From assembly GCA_035623335.1 (NCBI GenBank), contig DASPTQ010000009.1, positions 12,664 to 76,663 on the forward strand: a stretch of DNA of 64,000 bases, read 5' to 3'. The position numbers and the translations under genes are program-made. The notes under the pieces are model-generated. The model searched no databases. It saw only the letters and a list, made by a program, of their open reading frames with translations, and was not told the DNA's origin. The first letter of the stretch is position 1; each line of letters opens with the position of its first letter. Shown here piece by piece: positions 50,155-60,143 of the stretch. The DNA is from JAFAGX01 sp035623335. GTDB lineage: Bacteria > Acidobacteriota > Terriglobia > Terriglobales > Acidobacteriaceae.

Positions 50155-51312
50155 CTAAGGCTGACTCCTGGGGATTGCTCTTTCCCTTGATCCAAGAACC
50201 GGATCCCGCAAATCGACTTGCATCCCGCCGAGCGCTTGCCGAATAGCGGCAACCAGGGCCCGTAGGTCCTGGGGAAATATGTGTCCTATCGTGCCGATAC
50301 GGAAACACTCTACGTTGCTCACCTTGCCTGGGTAGATGACGAATCCGAGTTCGCTCAGCCGCCGGTAAAACGTGGGGAAGTCAAAGCGACGATGCGCCGG
50401 GAGGCGGAACGAGGTGATGAAATGGCTCTGATGTTCGGGCCGAAGATAGGCATCAAAACCAAGTTCCGTCATGCCCTCGATCAGCGCCCGCCGGTTTGCC
50501 GAGTATCGTGCAGCCCGGGCTTCGACGCCACCTTCCTCCTGCAACTCCTCGAGAGCCTGTTGGAAGGCAAGCAGCGCGTGGGTGGGAGGAGTGAATTGGA
50601 ATTGCCCGCTGTGTTCGAGCTCTCTCCACTGCGCAACGAGATCGAGGCTCACGCTGCGGGCGTTGCCTTCGTTCCCCTCGAGGAGATCGCGGCGCGCCAG
50701 CACGAAGGCAAAACCCGGCACTCCCTGGAGGCACTTGTTGGCCGAAGAAACCAGGAAATCAATCTTGGCTTCCGAGATGTCAATGGGAATGCCGCCGAAG
50801 CTACTCATTGCGTCCACAATGAAAATGCGTCCCAGTTCGCGGACGATCGACCCGAGCTCAACGACGGGGTTCAGCATGCCGGTGGAGGTCTCGCAATGGA
50901 CCACTGCGACATGGGTTATCGCCGGATCCTCGGCGAGCACCCGGCGCACGCGCTCCACTGGAACTGGACGATCTTCTTCGCCAACGATGGTTTGGCAGGA
51001 AATACCCAGCACCGTGGTAATTTTCGCCATGCGATGGCCGTATGCCCCGTTGATCGCGACCAACAGCTTTCCGCTCGATGGAATGACAGACGAGAGTACG
51101 GACTCGACCGCAAAGGTACCGGATCCCTGCATGAGCACAGCTTCGTAAGAGCCATTGGCAACGTGACCGAGTTCGAGCAGACGACGGCGAATGTGGGTTA
51201 CCACGGACAGGAATTCCGCATCGCGCGATCCCATATCCCGCAACATGGCTTGCTTCACGGTTTCGCTGGTGGTAAGCGGGCCAGGTGTGAAGAGAAGTTT
51301 CTGGTGGCTCAT
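50155..51312 (-). CDS. phnW: 2-aminoethylphosphonate-pyruvate transaminase
   Basis: A 385-residue PLP enzyme of fold type I starting MSHQKLLFTPGPLTTSETVKQ, with the RDMGSRDAEF motif after it. The PLP Lys is in VSSANKCLQGVPGF, and the phosphonate-binding C-terminal Arg region reads GFVIYPGKVSNVECFRIGTIG. It moves the amino group from 2-aminoethylphosphonate to pyruvate, giving phosphonoacetaldehyde and alanine. ATG 51310-51312 has AGGA 9 bases upstream; the open frame extends 11 codons further. It is followed by phnX. Confidence 0.95.
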   Translation of the reverse strand: MSHQKLLFTPGPLTTSETVKQAMLRDMGSRDAEFLSVVTHIRRRLLELGHVANGSYEAVLMQGSGTFAVESVLSSVIPSSGKLLVAINGAYGHRMAKITTVLGISCQTIVGEEDRPVPVERVRRVLAEDPAITHVAVVHCETSTGMLNPVVELGSIVRELGRIFIVDAMSSFGGIPIDISEAKIDFLVSSANKCLQGVPGFAFVLARRDLLEGNEGNARSVSLDLVAQWRELEHSGQFQFTPPTHALLAFQQALEELQEEGGVEARAARYSANRRALIEGMTELGFDAYLRPEHQSHFITSFRLPAHRRFDFPTFYRRLSELGFVIYPGKVSNVECFRIGTIGHIFPQDLRALVAAIRQALGGMQVDLRDPVLGSRERAIPRSQP

Positions 51313-51725
51313 CGCTTGGGTTCCTCGCAGTTGGGAAAAAACCAACCGATAAAGTCAGCACCTGCCGAAGCAGTTTTCTGTGGATGCCGCCCTTCGACTG
51401 CTAGCGAAGCAATCAGAATCCTAGCGGAGGTAATCTTACCAAAGCTACAGGTGATTAACGCATAGGGAGAACGAAAGACCTTACTAATATTGCAGATCGC
51501 CGACCTGGGTGGCCGACACGCTCGCTACTCGGAGCTGTCGTTTCGGAATTGCCCCCTAGCAGAGTAAGCGTTGCTTTTTCATTTTCCCTCGAGGCCGCAC
51601 AGCCTGAGCTGGCAGGCTGGCGATTGTCACACTTCTTTAACAAGACGCTCTCGATCAGCGGTTATCATATCTGGCGCGCAGCGAGGTTGTTGACGAGTGC
51701 TGCCCTAGCAGCAGAGGAAGATCCC
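51313..51725. other. Divergent control region between phnW and the APC permease gene
   Basis: About 410 bases with no gene. The plus-strand frame upstream of GTG 51726 is open from 51549 but does not look like a permease N-terminus. No regulator gene for phnWX lies next to it. Confidence 0.5.
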
Positions 51726-53594
51726 GTGAGCATCGTCGATTTGCTGTTCGGCCGACCTCTGGCTACCGAAGAGGAGAAGGCGGAGAGAATCGGGCCGCTC
51801 AAAGGTATTCCCATATTTGGCCTGGATGCGTTGAGCTCGGCGGCTTATGGCCCCGAAGCGGCTCTGACCCTGCTCATTCCGCTGGGCATGGCGGGTGCCG
51901 CCTACGTATGGCCGCTCACGATCGGGATCGTGATCCTGCTCGCCATCGTGTACTTCTCTTATCGGCAGACCATCTCTGCCTATCCCCAAGGCGGCGGGTC
52001 TTACACGGTCGCGACAGAAAACCTGGGCGAGCGAGCTGGGCTGCTGGCGGCGGCTGCGCTCATGATCGATTACGTGCTCACGGCTGCCGTCGGTATCTCC
52101 GCAGGAGTAGGGGCTCTGGTTTCGGCGGTGCCGTCGCTGCAGAGCAAGACGCTCCTCCTCTGCCTAGGGATTCTGATTTTGATCACCATCGTCAACTTGC
52201 GTGGCGTGCAGGAGACAGGCGGAATCTTCCTCCTGCCCACCTATATTTTTACCGCCTGCCTTCTGGCTCTCATCGTGGTTGGTGTATTTGACACTCTGGC
52301 CGCGGGAGGGCATCCCGCCCCGGTGATCGCCCCTCCCAAGTTGCCTGGAATCGCTGGATCCGTGAGCGCCTGGCTTCTCCTGCGCGCCTTCTCCAGCGGC
52401 TGCACGGCGATGACCGGAGTCGAAGCAGTGAGCAATGGCGTCATGGCCTTTCGCGAACCGACAGACAAATACGCCAAGCTCACCCTGACGATGATCATTG
52501 CGATCCTCATGGCGATGTTGTTGGGAATCGCCTATCTGGTTCCGGCCTATGGAATCGCGGCTACGGAACCGGGGATGCCGGGGTACGACAGCGTGCTCTC
52601 GCAGTTGTTGGCTGCCGTCACGGGTCGAGGTGCTTTCTACTGGCTCAGCATTGGTTCAATCCTGGTCGTGCTTTCGCTCTCGGCCAACACGGCCTTTGCT
52701 GATTTTCCACGTCTGGCCCGCGCGATTGCGGAAAACGGATACTTGCCGCACGCTTTCGTCCTCCGCGGTCGCCGGCTGATCTTTGCCCAGGGGGTTTATG
52801 CTCTCGCCCTGCTCACGGGCGTGTTGCTCGTGATCTTCGGTGGCGTCACCGACCGCCTGATCCCTCTGTATGCGATCGGCGCGTTTCTGGCGTTTACCCT
52901 TTCGCAAGCGGGCATGGTGGTGCACTGGAAGCGAAAGGGGGGACCCGGCGCAGCCCACAGCATGTTGCTCAACGGACTTGGTGCGCTGGCTACCGGGGTC
53001 ACCACCGCCGTGGTGTTGGTCACGAAGTTTGTAGATGGTGCTTGGATCACAGTCCTGTTGATTCCGGCCCTGATTGTGATGATGCGGTCGGTACGACATC
53101 ACTACTCGCAGGTGGCTCAGGAGATCAGCACCAATCTCCCTGCCTCCACGGGAAATCTTTCGGAACCGGTCGTCCTCCTGCCGATTGATCGTTGGAGTCT
53201 GGTCTCAGAACAAGCCCTGCGCTATGCCTGGACCTTATCGCGGGAGATCCATGTCCTGCATGTTCAATGTGGAGAGGACACGGTAAAGCTGCGCGACCAG
53301 TGGAGCGAGCTTGTGGAAAGACCCGCAAGGATGGCTGGCCTGCCTGTGCCGCGGCTGGTTGTGCTCGATTCGCCCTATCGCTTCATTGTGAAACCAATCG
53401 TGGCGTATGCCATCGAACAGCAGATTGAGCAGCCGGATCGCAACATCACCATGCTGATCCCGGAACTGGTGGAGAGCCACTGGTATCACTACTTGCTACA
53501 CAACAACCGACCGGAGGCCATTCGTGCCCTGTTGCTGTTCAACGGCAACCAGCGCATCACAGTCGTGTCCCTCCCGTATCACTTGCGTGTCTGA
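51726..53594 (+). CDS. APC-superfamily amino acid/cation permease with cytoplasmic C-domain
   Basis: A 622-residue transporter starting at GTG (VSIVDLLFGRPLATEEEKAERIG), with AGAGGAAG about 6 bases upstream. It has about 12 helices; the first contains GIPIFGLDALSSAAYGPEAAL, where the unwound SSxxYGPE segment is typical of the AA_permease_2 group often called KUP/APC-like. FSSGCTAMTGVEAVSNG and ANTAFADFPRLARAIAENGYLP follow. The last 170 residues are soluble and begin VVLLPIDRWSLVSEQALRYAWTL, reminiscent of a UspA-like fold. The substrate is unknown. Confidence 0.9.
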   Translation: MSIVDLLFGRPLATEEEKAERIGPLKGIPIFGLDALSSAAYGPEAALTLLIPLGMAGAAYVWPLTIGIVILLAIVYFSYRQTISAYPQGGGSYTVATENLGERAGLLAAAALMIDYVLTAAVGISAGVGALVSAVPSLQSKTLLLCLGILILITIVNLRGVQETGGIFLLPTYIFTACLLALIVVGVFDTLAAGGHPAPVIAPPKLPGIAGSVSAWLLLRAFSSGCTAMTGVEAVSNGVMAFREPTDKYAKLTLTMIIAILMAMLLGIAYLVPAYGIAATEPGMPGYDSVLSQLLAAVTGRGAFYWLSIGSILVVLSLSANTAFADFPRLARAIAENGYLPHAFVLRGRRLIFAQGVYALALLTGVLLVIFGGVTDRLIPLYAIGAFLAFTLSQAGMVVHWKRKGGPGAAHSMLLNGLGALATGVTTAVVLVTKFVDGAWITVLLIPALIVMMRSVRHHYSQVAQEISTNLPASTGNLSEPVVLLPIDRWSLVSEQALRYAWTLSREIHVLHVQCGEDTVKLRDQWSELVERPARMAGLPVPRLVVLDSPYRFIVKPIVAYAIEQQIEQPDRNITMLIPELVESHWYHYLLHNNRPEAIRALLLFNGNQRITVVSLPYHLRV

Positions 53595-53813
53595 ATCAGC
53601 TCGTTTTTTTGCTCTCGAACTCCGAGGTCAGCCGAAGTTTCTTTCGTGCAGGCCTTGCGTCGAAATCGGGAATGAGGTCTTCTTCTCCCTTCGCAATGTA
53701 TGTTTAATTTCGTCGGGTACACGGCAATAGCAAAGCATAGGACTGGACGGATTAGAATCCCAGGCCGGTCGGACTGTCGCCCCGGAATTGATGACTTGCG
53801 CAGCCGACTGGTG

Positions 53814-54611
53814 ATGGCGAGCGTGTCGCTGCCCTGGATTCTCCTGGCAACCGCTTCGTTGTACGGTCAAAGTCAGGCTGATGCGACGACGCACCCCACG
53901 ATCACAACGGATCGCCCTGCAGTCACTGCTTCGAGCACGGTCGTCCCCCGTGGCTACTTGGTTGTGGAAAACGGTTTTACCGAGACCAGCAACCTGGGAC
54001 AGCAGACCTATGACCTTCCGGAGACTCTCGTCCGCTTTGGACTCACTGCGAAGACCGAGTTACGCTTCACTGTGCCGGATTATTACGACAATTTCAACAA
54101 CGGAACCACCTTTGGATCCGGGTGGGGTGATCTCAGCCTGGGTTTCAAGCAGCAGTTGGCGTCAAGCTCAGCTGGTTTCGATGCCTCGTTGATCGTCTCG
54201 CTGAGTTTTCCAACCGGCGCGAACGCCGTATCCAGTCACGGATATGACCCACAGTTCTCGCTGCCCTGGTCGCATCCCCTACCCAAGAATTGGACCGCCG
54301 CCGGCATGTTTTCGCTCTTATGGCCAACCCAAGGCGGTACTCGCAATCTCACCGGTCAAGCCACCTTTCTGCTAGACCGACAGATCATCAATCGATGGGA
54401 TGCCTTCCTCGAGTACGCCGGAAGCTTCCCGCAACATGGAGGGCCGCAGAACCTGTTGCACGTCGGAACGGCTTTTCGGATTACGCCCAACCAGCAACTC
54501 GACTTTCATTGTGGCTTTGGGCTTTCTTCGGCAGCCCCGGATCACTTCATTGGATTTGGCTACTCCTTCCAAATTCAGGCCCTTCACCGTGGACAAAACC
54601 GCAGATCTTGA
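53814..54611 (+). CDS. Outer-membrane transporter-like protein (phenol-degradation MetA type)
   Basis: A 265-residue protein with a signal peptide (SLPWILLATASLYGQSQA) and the beta-barrel pattern of the 'MetA-pathway of phenol degradation' family: TDRPAVTASSTVVPRGYLVVENGF, then ETLVRFGLTAKTELRFTVP, GWGDLSLGFKQQL and the final HFIGFGYSFQIQ. Such barrels are found in many non-phenol degraders. ATG 53814 (or GTG 53811) starts the signal peptide; the frame upstream is not protein-like. It follows the APC permease gene on the same strand after about 220 bases. Confidence 0.78.
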   Translation: MASVSLPWILLATASLYGQSQADATTHPTITTDRPAVTASSTVVPRGYLVVENGFTETSNLGQQTYDLPETLVRFGLTAKTELRFTVPDYYDNFNNGTTFGSGWGDLSLGFKQQLASSSAGFDASLIVSLSFPTGANAVSSHGYDPQFSLPWSHPLPKNWTAAGMFSLLWPTQGGTRNLTGQATFLLDRQIINRWDAFLEYAGSFPQHGGPQNLLHVGTAFRITPNQQLDFHCGFGLSSAAPDHFIGFGYSFQIQALHRGQNRRS

Positions 54612-55234
54612 ATTGGCTCCGTTGAACCGCTTGGCCAAAACCGAGCAGGCAGCTCGCTAGATTCTTCCCTCGGGCAAGCCTCCCGTCAGTCCTGCTCATC
54701 TTGGTTATAGAAACCAGGGTAAGACAGGTCTTGATCAAGGCGCTCTCGCCTATTAGCCGTTCAACCTAGGAGCCATTCCAACCGATGGGACCACAGGGTG
54801 GCGACCCCTACCGCCTGTCCTAATAACCAAGTTGAGTCGTCGAAGCCACTTTTTCTCGAGACTTCCGGGAGCCCCGTTGTAATGTTCGGCTTTCAGAACA
54901 ATTCGGCGGCCTTTGCCGGGAGTCTCGAATCTCGAGAAAGGGTCAGTCTTTCGGCGGGCTCTCTGAATGGTGCTGACGGGTTTGGTCTCCCAAGCGAAAC
55001 TGTCGTCGGAGAAAGGACGAGCAGTTTCGCACAAACCTAAGCCCGCCAGCATCCCACAAGCTACGGCTGTTATCCATCCGAGGGAATGGCCTTAGGGTGC
55101 TGTCCTCCATGGCACACGAGTGGCGGCGCAATCGGCGACTCGGGGAAAGTCCCAACGGCGCTGATCTCGACCTGCATCCAGGCCTCGTTAGGATGTTCCT
55201 AGCTGGGGGATAAGATCGCCGTCGTGCTCATCAC
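54612..55234. other. Intergenic stretch, no gene seen
   Basis: About 620 bases between the outer-membrane protein gene and the stop of the acyl-CoA dehydrogenase gene. Overlapping short frames on both strands have no family likeness. Confidence 0.5.
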
Positions 55235-56752
55235 CTACCCACTCGCCGGACGTCGACTCGCACTGGCGCGCCTGCGCGCCAACGCCTGGGCACTAAAGGC
55301 GGCGAGGTCGCGAAAGAGAGGCTCGGCACAAGCCTCGCGTTTCTCGGCGGGAAGCGCGAGGTGCGCTTCAATCCGTGCCTGGACCTCGGCGCCGTTCTCG
55401 TCGGAAGCGTAGGGTGCGAGATGCTTCAGTAGCAACTCGTGGGCGTGCTTACGCTCTATGACCTCGAGGCCATCGAGGACCTGACGGTGTGCGGTGCCTT
55501 CCCAGATGGCGAGGATCATCGACTCACGCAGCCAGCGCTCGACCCGGTTCTCCTCCAGGGTTCCCAATCCGCCGTAGATCTCCATGCACCACTTGGAGGT
55601 CTGCACTGCGAACTCAGCGGTCCAATACTTGGCGAGGTGGGCAATTAGGCGGAAAAGGTGATACCGATCCGAATAAGGGGAGGATTCTTGCCAGACTTCA
55701 TTCAGCAAGACGACGGCCTCCCAAGCCAAAGCTAGGGCTTCGACCAGAGTGCGCACACGCTCCTCAATTTGGTGGTGAACCAGGGGATGCTCAAGAATTG
55801 GCTTACCGAATGCGACCCGCTGCTCGGCGAAGGCGACCGCGTCAGCCAAGGCTCGCTGCGCCAGGCCCACACTGCCGACGCTGTTGGCGACGCGAGAGAC
55901 GTTGAGCACTTCGAGAATAAGGTAGATGCCCGCATCCGCCGGGCCAAGCAACCAGGCATGACTATCGCGTAGTTCGACTTCGCCGGTGGGGACGGAGCGG
56001 GTAGCGATCTTGTCCTTGAGGCGCCGGATGGTGTAGTTGAGCATGCCATCGTCGCGCCGCCGCGGCAGCACGAACAACCCCAGTCCACGCACGTTGCGCG
56101 GCGCTCCCTCCGGACGGGCAGCGACCACGGCAACCTCCGCGCCGGCGTTGCTGGCGAAATACTTGTCGCCGGTGAGCAACCAACGGTCGCCGTCACGACG
56201 GGCGACGGTCTCGATATTGGCGCCGAGGTCCGAACCACCCTTGATCTCCGTCATCCAAGTGGCACCCTGCCACACCGAGTCATCGCGGCTCAGCATAGGA
56301 TCCAGGAAGCGTTGCTTCAGCTTTCGGTCGGCGTACTTTTCGAGCGGTAGAGCGGTGGAGAGCGACACCGTATAGGGACAGGAGAGGCCGGGATCGAAGA
56401 ATGACGTTAGATAGATCAGCTGATAGGAGGGCAGCAGGGATTGCTGCTCAAAGGCGCGCCAGATTACCCCCGCGCGGTAGCCGTGATACAGCATGGCCCA
56501 GTACTCGGACGGAAAACACACTTCATCGACACGCCCCCCGGAGACGTCGAACATGCGAAGCCATGGCGTCCGGGCCCGATCCACAGCATCGGAGATTGCC
56601 TGACCGTGGGATAGGAACCAGGTTTCGTAGCGCTCGAGGTCGGCGAGCGGCGCGAGTGGCGCAAGATGCTGTTTGAGGAAGGAAGATGGAGAGCGAAGAA
56701 GGTCGAGGTCCGGGAGAACCTTAACCGGAACTGGTCGCTTGGACGGCATCAT
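55235..56752 (-). CDS. AidB-like acyl-CoA dehydrogenase family protein
   Basis: A 505-residue flavoenzyme fold. Visible landmarks are WQGATWMTEIKGGSDLGANIE (FAD-binding loop), RWLLTGDKYFASNAGAEVAVV, RRLKDKIATRSVPTGEVEL and the C-terminal WCMEIYGGLGTLEENRVERWLRESMILAIWEGTAHRQVLD, which carries the late-helix residues. The 'DDGMLNYTIRRLKDK' stretch and the length match the AidB-like branch more than short-chain beta-oxidation enzymes. Substrate unknown. The preferred start is the first of two Met codons at 56752; the open frame extends 30 codons further. Confidence 0.85.
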   Translation of the reverse strand: MMPSKRPVPVKVLPDLDLLRSPSSFLKQHLAPLAPLADLERYETWFLSHGQAISDAVDRARTPWLRMFDVSGGRVDEVCFPSEYWAMLYHGYRAGVIWRAFEQQSLLPSYQLIYLTSFFDPGLSCPYTVSLSTALPLEKYADRKLKQRFLDPMLSRDDSVWQGATWMTEIKGGSDLGANIETVARRDGDRWLLTGDKYFASNAGAEVAVVAARPEGAPRNVRGLGLFVLPRRRDDGMLNYTIRRLKDKIATRSVPTGEVELRDSHAWLLGPADAGIYLILEVLNVSRVANSVGSVGLAQRALADAVAFAEQRVAFGKPILEHPLVHHQIEERVRTLVEALALAWEAVVLLNEVWQESSPYSDRYHLFRLIAHLAKYWTAEFAVQTSKWCMEIYGGLGTLEENRVERWLRESMILAIWEGTAHRQVLDGLEVIERKHAHELLLKHLAPYASDENGAEVQARIEAHLALPAEKREACAEPLFRDLAAFSAQALARRRASASRRPASG

Positions 56753-57181
56753 GGAGACTCGTGAGGCATTGTAATCCACACGGGTCGGAAGGCATGACAA
56801 CACCCGATGGGACCTTGGTGTTGCTGGCGGACGGGCCATCAAACGAGCAACCGATCATCATCAGGCAACTTTCCGTCCCGGCTGAAGTCGAGCAGCATCC
56901 GGTCAGTCGGGACGTTGCCTGCCACCCACACTATGTCAGTCGCGGATCGCGAACCTGGGTGGCGTTTTCTTCCTGTTGCGGGACGGAATCGAGATGCGAA
57001 CTGAGCAGGTTCGTTTGAGTGGCCATGAGGGCTCAGGCCGCTGAGGTCTTCTCTTTGACCAGGGAGATCCCGAAACGTTCCGGTCCGCCGGTAGAACGAA
57101 ATCCTGCCGGTTTTGCCCGATCTTGGCCCCGCCGGCCCGTCAGACTTGCTTGATGCTTACCCGTTCCTCCAACTCCCGGGC
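56753..57181. other. Intergenic stretch, no gene seen
   Basis: About 430 bases between the acyl-CoA dehydrogenase start and the agaR promoter. Short frames are present on both strands without family character. Confidence 0.5.
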
Positions 57182-57225
57182 TGGACAAAACGAAACAAAC
57201 CGTTATAAAAAGAAATAGAAACAAA
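57182..57225 (+). promoter_or_regulatory. Promoter and putative DeoR/AgaR operator before the agaR-like gene
   Basis: TGGACA (57182-57187) and TATAAA (57204-57209) form a good promoter with a 16-base spacer. GAAACAAA occurs twice (57192-57199 and 57218-57225) with GAAAT between (57212-57216). Repeats of this type are typical DeoR-family operators, and similar ones occur at 62425-62455. Confidence 0.65.
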
Positions 57226-57260
57226 AGCGGCCATTTGGGAGGAGCCTGCCTCAGGCGCGA

Positions 57261-58040
57261 ATGGTCAGCGGAGAATCCGTGCTAAACGAAGAACGGCGGC
57301 GGGCCATTCTCGAGACCTTAAACCGGGACCGACGAGTCTTGGTGGCAGAACTGGCGAGCCAGTTTCATACCTCTCAAGTCACCATTCGCAAGGACCTGGA
57401 GGTACTGCATGAGCACGGGCATCTCCACCGTACGCATGGCGGCGCTCTGCCCGCCCGCGATGGCGCGCTCGAGGATCCCACGCTGTATGAGAAGGAGCAA
57501 CTCCATCGCAAGGAGAAGCTTCGCATTGCCGTGGCCGCTGCCCGCATGGTGAATGAGGGCCAGGTGGTGATCTTGGATTCCGGTACGACCACGACGGCAA
57601 TCGCGAGGGCGTTGCGGAATTCGAAGCATCTCACGGTGGTTACTAATGCCGTGAACATCGCAGCCGAACTCGCGGGAGCCTCGGTCGATGTCATTCTCAC
57701 CGGAGGGACACTGCGCAAGAATTCGTTTTCCTTGGTGGGCCCCATTGCCGAAGAAACCCTGCGTCATCTGAGTGCCGATCTTCTTTTCCTGGGGGTCGAT
57801 GGGTTCGACGTCCAGTACGGTCTGAGCACGCCCAACCTGCTGGAGTCGAAAGTGAATCAAGTCATGGTCGAAGTGGCAAAACGAACCGTCGCGGTATGCG
57901 ATTCAAGCAAGTTCGGAAGGCGGAGTCTCTCCCTGATCGCTCCGCCATCGGCTGTACAACAAATCATCACCGATCATGGCATCTCCAAGTCTGATCTGCG
58001 TGTACTCAAGAAAGCTGGAATCGAGGTTACTATTGTCTGA
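57261..58040 (+). CDS. agaR: DeoR-family regulator (AgaR-like)
   Basis: A 259-residue repressor. The N-terminal helix-turn-helix reads VLVAELASQFHTSQVTIRKDL, followed by HGHLHRTHGGALP. The C-terminal DeoR sensor fold has VVILDSGTTTTAIARAL and VILTGGTLRKNSFSLVGPIAE, which bind a phosphosugar. AgaR-type proteins repress GalNAc/galactosamine or tagatose operons. The first gene of a run with agaS-like and PfkB genes supports this. GTG 57279 with GGAG 5 bases upstream is an alternative start. Confidence 0.85.
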   Translation: MVSGESVLNEERRRAILETLNRDRRVLVAELASQFHTSQVTIRKDLEVLHEHGHLHRTHGGALPARDGALEDPTLYEKEQLHRKEKLRIAVAAARMVNEGQVVILDSGTTTTAIARALRNSKHLTVVTNAVNIAAELAGASVDVILTGGTLRKNSFSLVGPIAEETLRHLSADLLFLGVDGFDVQYGLSTPNLLESKVNQVMVEVAKRTVAVCDSSKFGRRSLSLIAPPSAVQQIITDHGISKSDLRVLKKAGIEVTIV

Positions 58041-59154
58041 TCAATCCTTGTCTCACCAGGCGAACGACGGCCATAAACCCGGCAAGGCCGCCGCGGCGCA
58101 TTCCCTCGCCGAGATCCTCTCCCAACCCGACTGCTGGAAGGCATGCCTGGCGAAACTCCGCCAGAGTCAGGGTCTTGAGCGAGTCCGCGATCGCTTCGCC
58201 AATTCTCGCGGTTGGCTCTTGATTGGCTGCGGCTCCAGCTACTACGTCGCCCTGGCCGCGGCGGCTACGATGCGCAGCTTGACCAAGAGCCCCGCGCAAG
58301 CCATTCCTGCATCGGAAATCTTGCTCTATCCAGATCTGGCCCTGGCTTCGGCTAAGGAATGGGTACCGGTTCTGATCTCGCGCTCGGGCCGAACCTCGGA
58401 AGTCCTCAAAACTGCGGAATTGCTGGCATCACGAAATTTTCCTACTCTGGCGATCACTTGTACGCCCAACCAGCCTCTGGAGAAAATGGCCAGCCTGACC
58501 ATCTCCTTGCCTTCAGCCGATGAGCAAAGCACGGTGATGACGCGGTCCTTCAGTTCTATGCTCTTAACCCTGCAGGCATTGGCGGCGGTCATCGCCGGAG
58601 ACAACAACTTTTCCGCTTCGCTCGAGCAGATGCCGACGGCAGCCGAGGCAATCTTGGTGGATTTGCCTACGAGAATTCGGGAGTTTGTGCAAGCTCACTC
58701 CTTCGCCGATTATGTCTGCCTGGGTCAGGGTCCCTTCTACGGGCTGGCGTGTGAGTATGCACTCAAGCTAACGGAAATGTCGCTCTCCTACGCTCAGGTG
58801 TTCCATACGCTCGAGTTTCGCCACGGGCCTAAGTCGATCGTCAATTCGGAAACATTGTTGGTGTTCCTCCTCTCCGAGAGCGGTTATGAGGCCGAGTGTG
58901 AAATGCTCAGCGAAATGAAGTCTTTGGGAGCCCCCATCTTGGCAGTGGTTAACCAGGCTGATGGTCGGGTGCGGGCGGCCGCAAACTTGGTGGTGGAGTT
59001 GTCGCTCGCCGTGCCTGAGCTCGCACGGTTGGGGCCTGCGTTATGGCCGGGGCAGCTGCTCGGTTTATACACAGGATTGGATAAGGGTCTCGATCCCGAC
59101 ACGCCGCGGAATCTGACCCGCGTGGTGACCCTTGAGCAAGGCAGTCTTCGATGA
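58033..59154 (+). CDS. agaS: SIS-domain sugar-phosphate isomerase/deaminase (AgaS-like)
   Basis: A 373-residue protein with two SIS domains. The first has LLIGCGSSYYVALAAAATM and VPVLISRSGRTSEVLKTAELL (the Ser-rich phosphate loop); the second has YVCLGQGPFYGLACEYALKLTEMSL and FRHGPKSIVNSETLL with the catalytic Glu/His region. AgaS-type enzymes deaminate and isomerise galactosamine-6-phosphate to tagatose-6-phosphate. I take TTG 58033, which overlaps the agaR stop, because GAGG lies 6 bases before it. It leads on to the kinase gene. Confidence 0.82.
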   Translation: MSDQSLSHQANDGHKPGKAAAAHSLAEILSQPDCWKACLAKLRQSQGLERVRDRFANSRGWLLIGCGSSYYVALAAAATMRSLTKSPAQAIPASEILLYPDLALASAKEWVPVLISRSGRTSEVLKTAELLASRNFPTLAITCTPNQPLEKMASLTISLPSADEQSTVMTRSFSSMLLTLQALAAVIAGDNNFSASLEQMPTAAEAILVDLPTRIREFVQAHSFADYVCLGQGPFYGLACEYALKLTEMSLSYAQVFHTLEFRHGPKSIVNSETLLVFLLSESGYEAECEMLSEMKSLGAPILAVVNQADGRVRAAANLVVELSLAVPELARLGPALWPGQLLGLYTGLDKGLDPDTPRNLTRVVTLEQGSLR

Positions 59155-59163
59155 CGACCTAAC

Positions 59164-60108
59164 ATGCCACGCTTTGATGTCACGATCGCAGGCGAACTCA
59201 ATCTAGACTTGATCCTTTATGGTCTCCCAGAGGAGATGCCCGCCGAACGGGAACTCCTGGCCGAACGCATGGTACTCACTCTCGGGAGCTCGTCGGCGAT
59301 TGTCGCCCATAACTTGGCCACACTGGGTAGCCGGGTGGGTTTCCAGTCCCGGATTGGCGATGATCACCTAGGCCAGATGGCGGTCGAGCGCCTGGAGCAA
59401 GCCGGGGTCGATGTCTCGCAGGTGTGCCGCGCCTCAGCTCCCACGCAAACCGGGTTGACGGTCATCTTGCAGCATGCCGCCGGACGGAACATTTTGACCT
59501 ATCCGGGCAGCATCGCCGAGTTGACGCTGGCGGATCTCGATTTGGATGCTCTCTGTGATACCCGCCTTCTGCATATGTCTTCGTATTACTTGCAGAAGGG
59601 CCTCCGGCCACAAGTGGGGAAACTATTCCGCAAACTCAAGGCGGGTGGGCTGACGATTTCACTCGACACCAATGATGATCCTGATGACCTCTGGGGAGGT
59701 GACCTGCGCGACGTGCTCGGCTATGTCGATATTTTCCTGCCGAATGCGCGCGAGGCCTGCAAGATTGTGCAAACCGAGGATCTCGACCTGGCTGTGAACC
59801 GGTTGACTGAGCTGGTCCCTTTAGTGGTGGTAAAGCTTGGGAGCGAAGGAGCCATGGCCCAGAGGGGCAGCGAGAGAGTGGTCAGTCCGGCAATACGCGT
59901 GACCGCAGTGGATCCGGTGGGCGCCGGGGACAGTTTTGACGCTGGCTTCTTGCATCAGTATCTCCAGGGCGCAGATCTTGCTAGTTGCCTGGCCATGGGC
60001 AACCTAGCCGGAGCCTTGTCCACCACTGGTCCCGGCGGGACCGAAGCGTTCCGCGATGCTGCGCACCGGCAACGCTTCTTTCGCCAACATAGTCGAACCC
60101 CGGCGTAG
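59164..60108 (+). CDS. PfkB-family carbohydrate kinase
   Basis: A 314-residue ribokinase-fold kinase starting MPRFDVTIAGELNLDLILYG. PfkB signatures are present: LGSSSAIVAHNLATLGSRVGFQSRIGDD in the first motif, and VDPVGAGDSFDAGFLHQYL with the catalytic Asp in the second. In this cluster it could phosphorylate tagatose-6-phosphate to the bisphosphate used by the GatZ/KbaZ-associated aldolase, but substrate cannot be fixed by sequence reading. It begins 9 bases after the agaS-like stop. Confidence 0.88.
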   Translation: MPRFDVTIAGELNLDLILYGLPEEMPAERELLAERMVLTLGSSSAIVAHNLATLGSRVGFQSRIGDDHLGQMAVERLEQAGVDVSQVCRASAPTQTGLTVILQHAAGRNILTYPGSIAELTLADLDLDALCDTRLLHMSSYYLQKGLRPQVGKLFRKLKAGGLTISLDTNDDPDDLWGGDLRDVLGYVDIFLPNAREACKIVQTEDLDLAVNRLTELVPLVVVKLGSEGAMAQRGSERVVSPAIRVTAVDPVGAGDSFDAGFLHQYLQGADLASCLAMGNLAGALSTTGPGGTEAFRDAAHRQRFFRQHSRTPA

Positions 60109-60143
60109 CCTGGTTTGTTCAACCCGGGAGCAGGAATCCCCAC

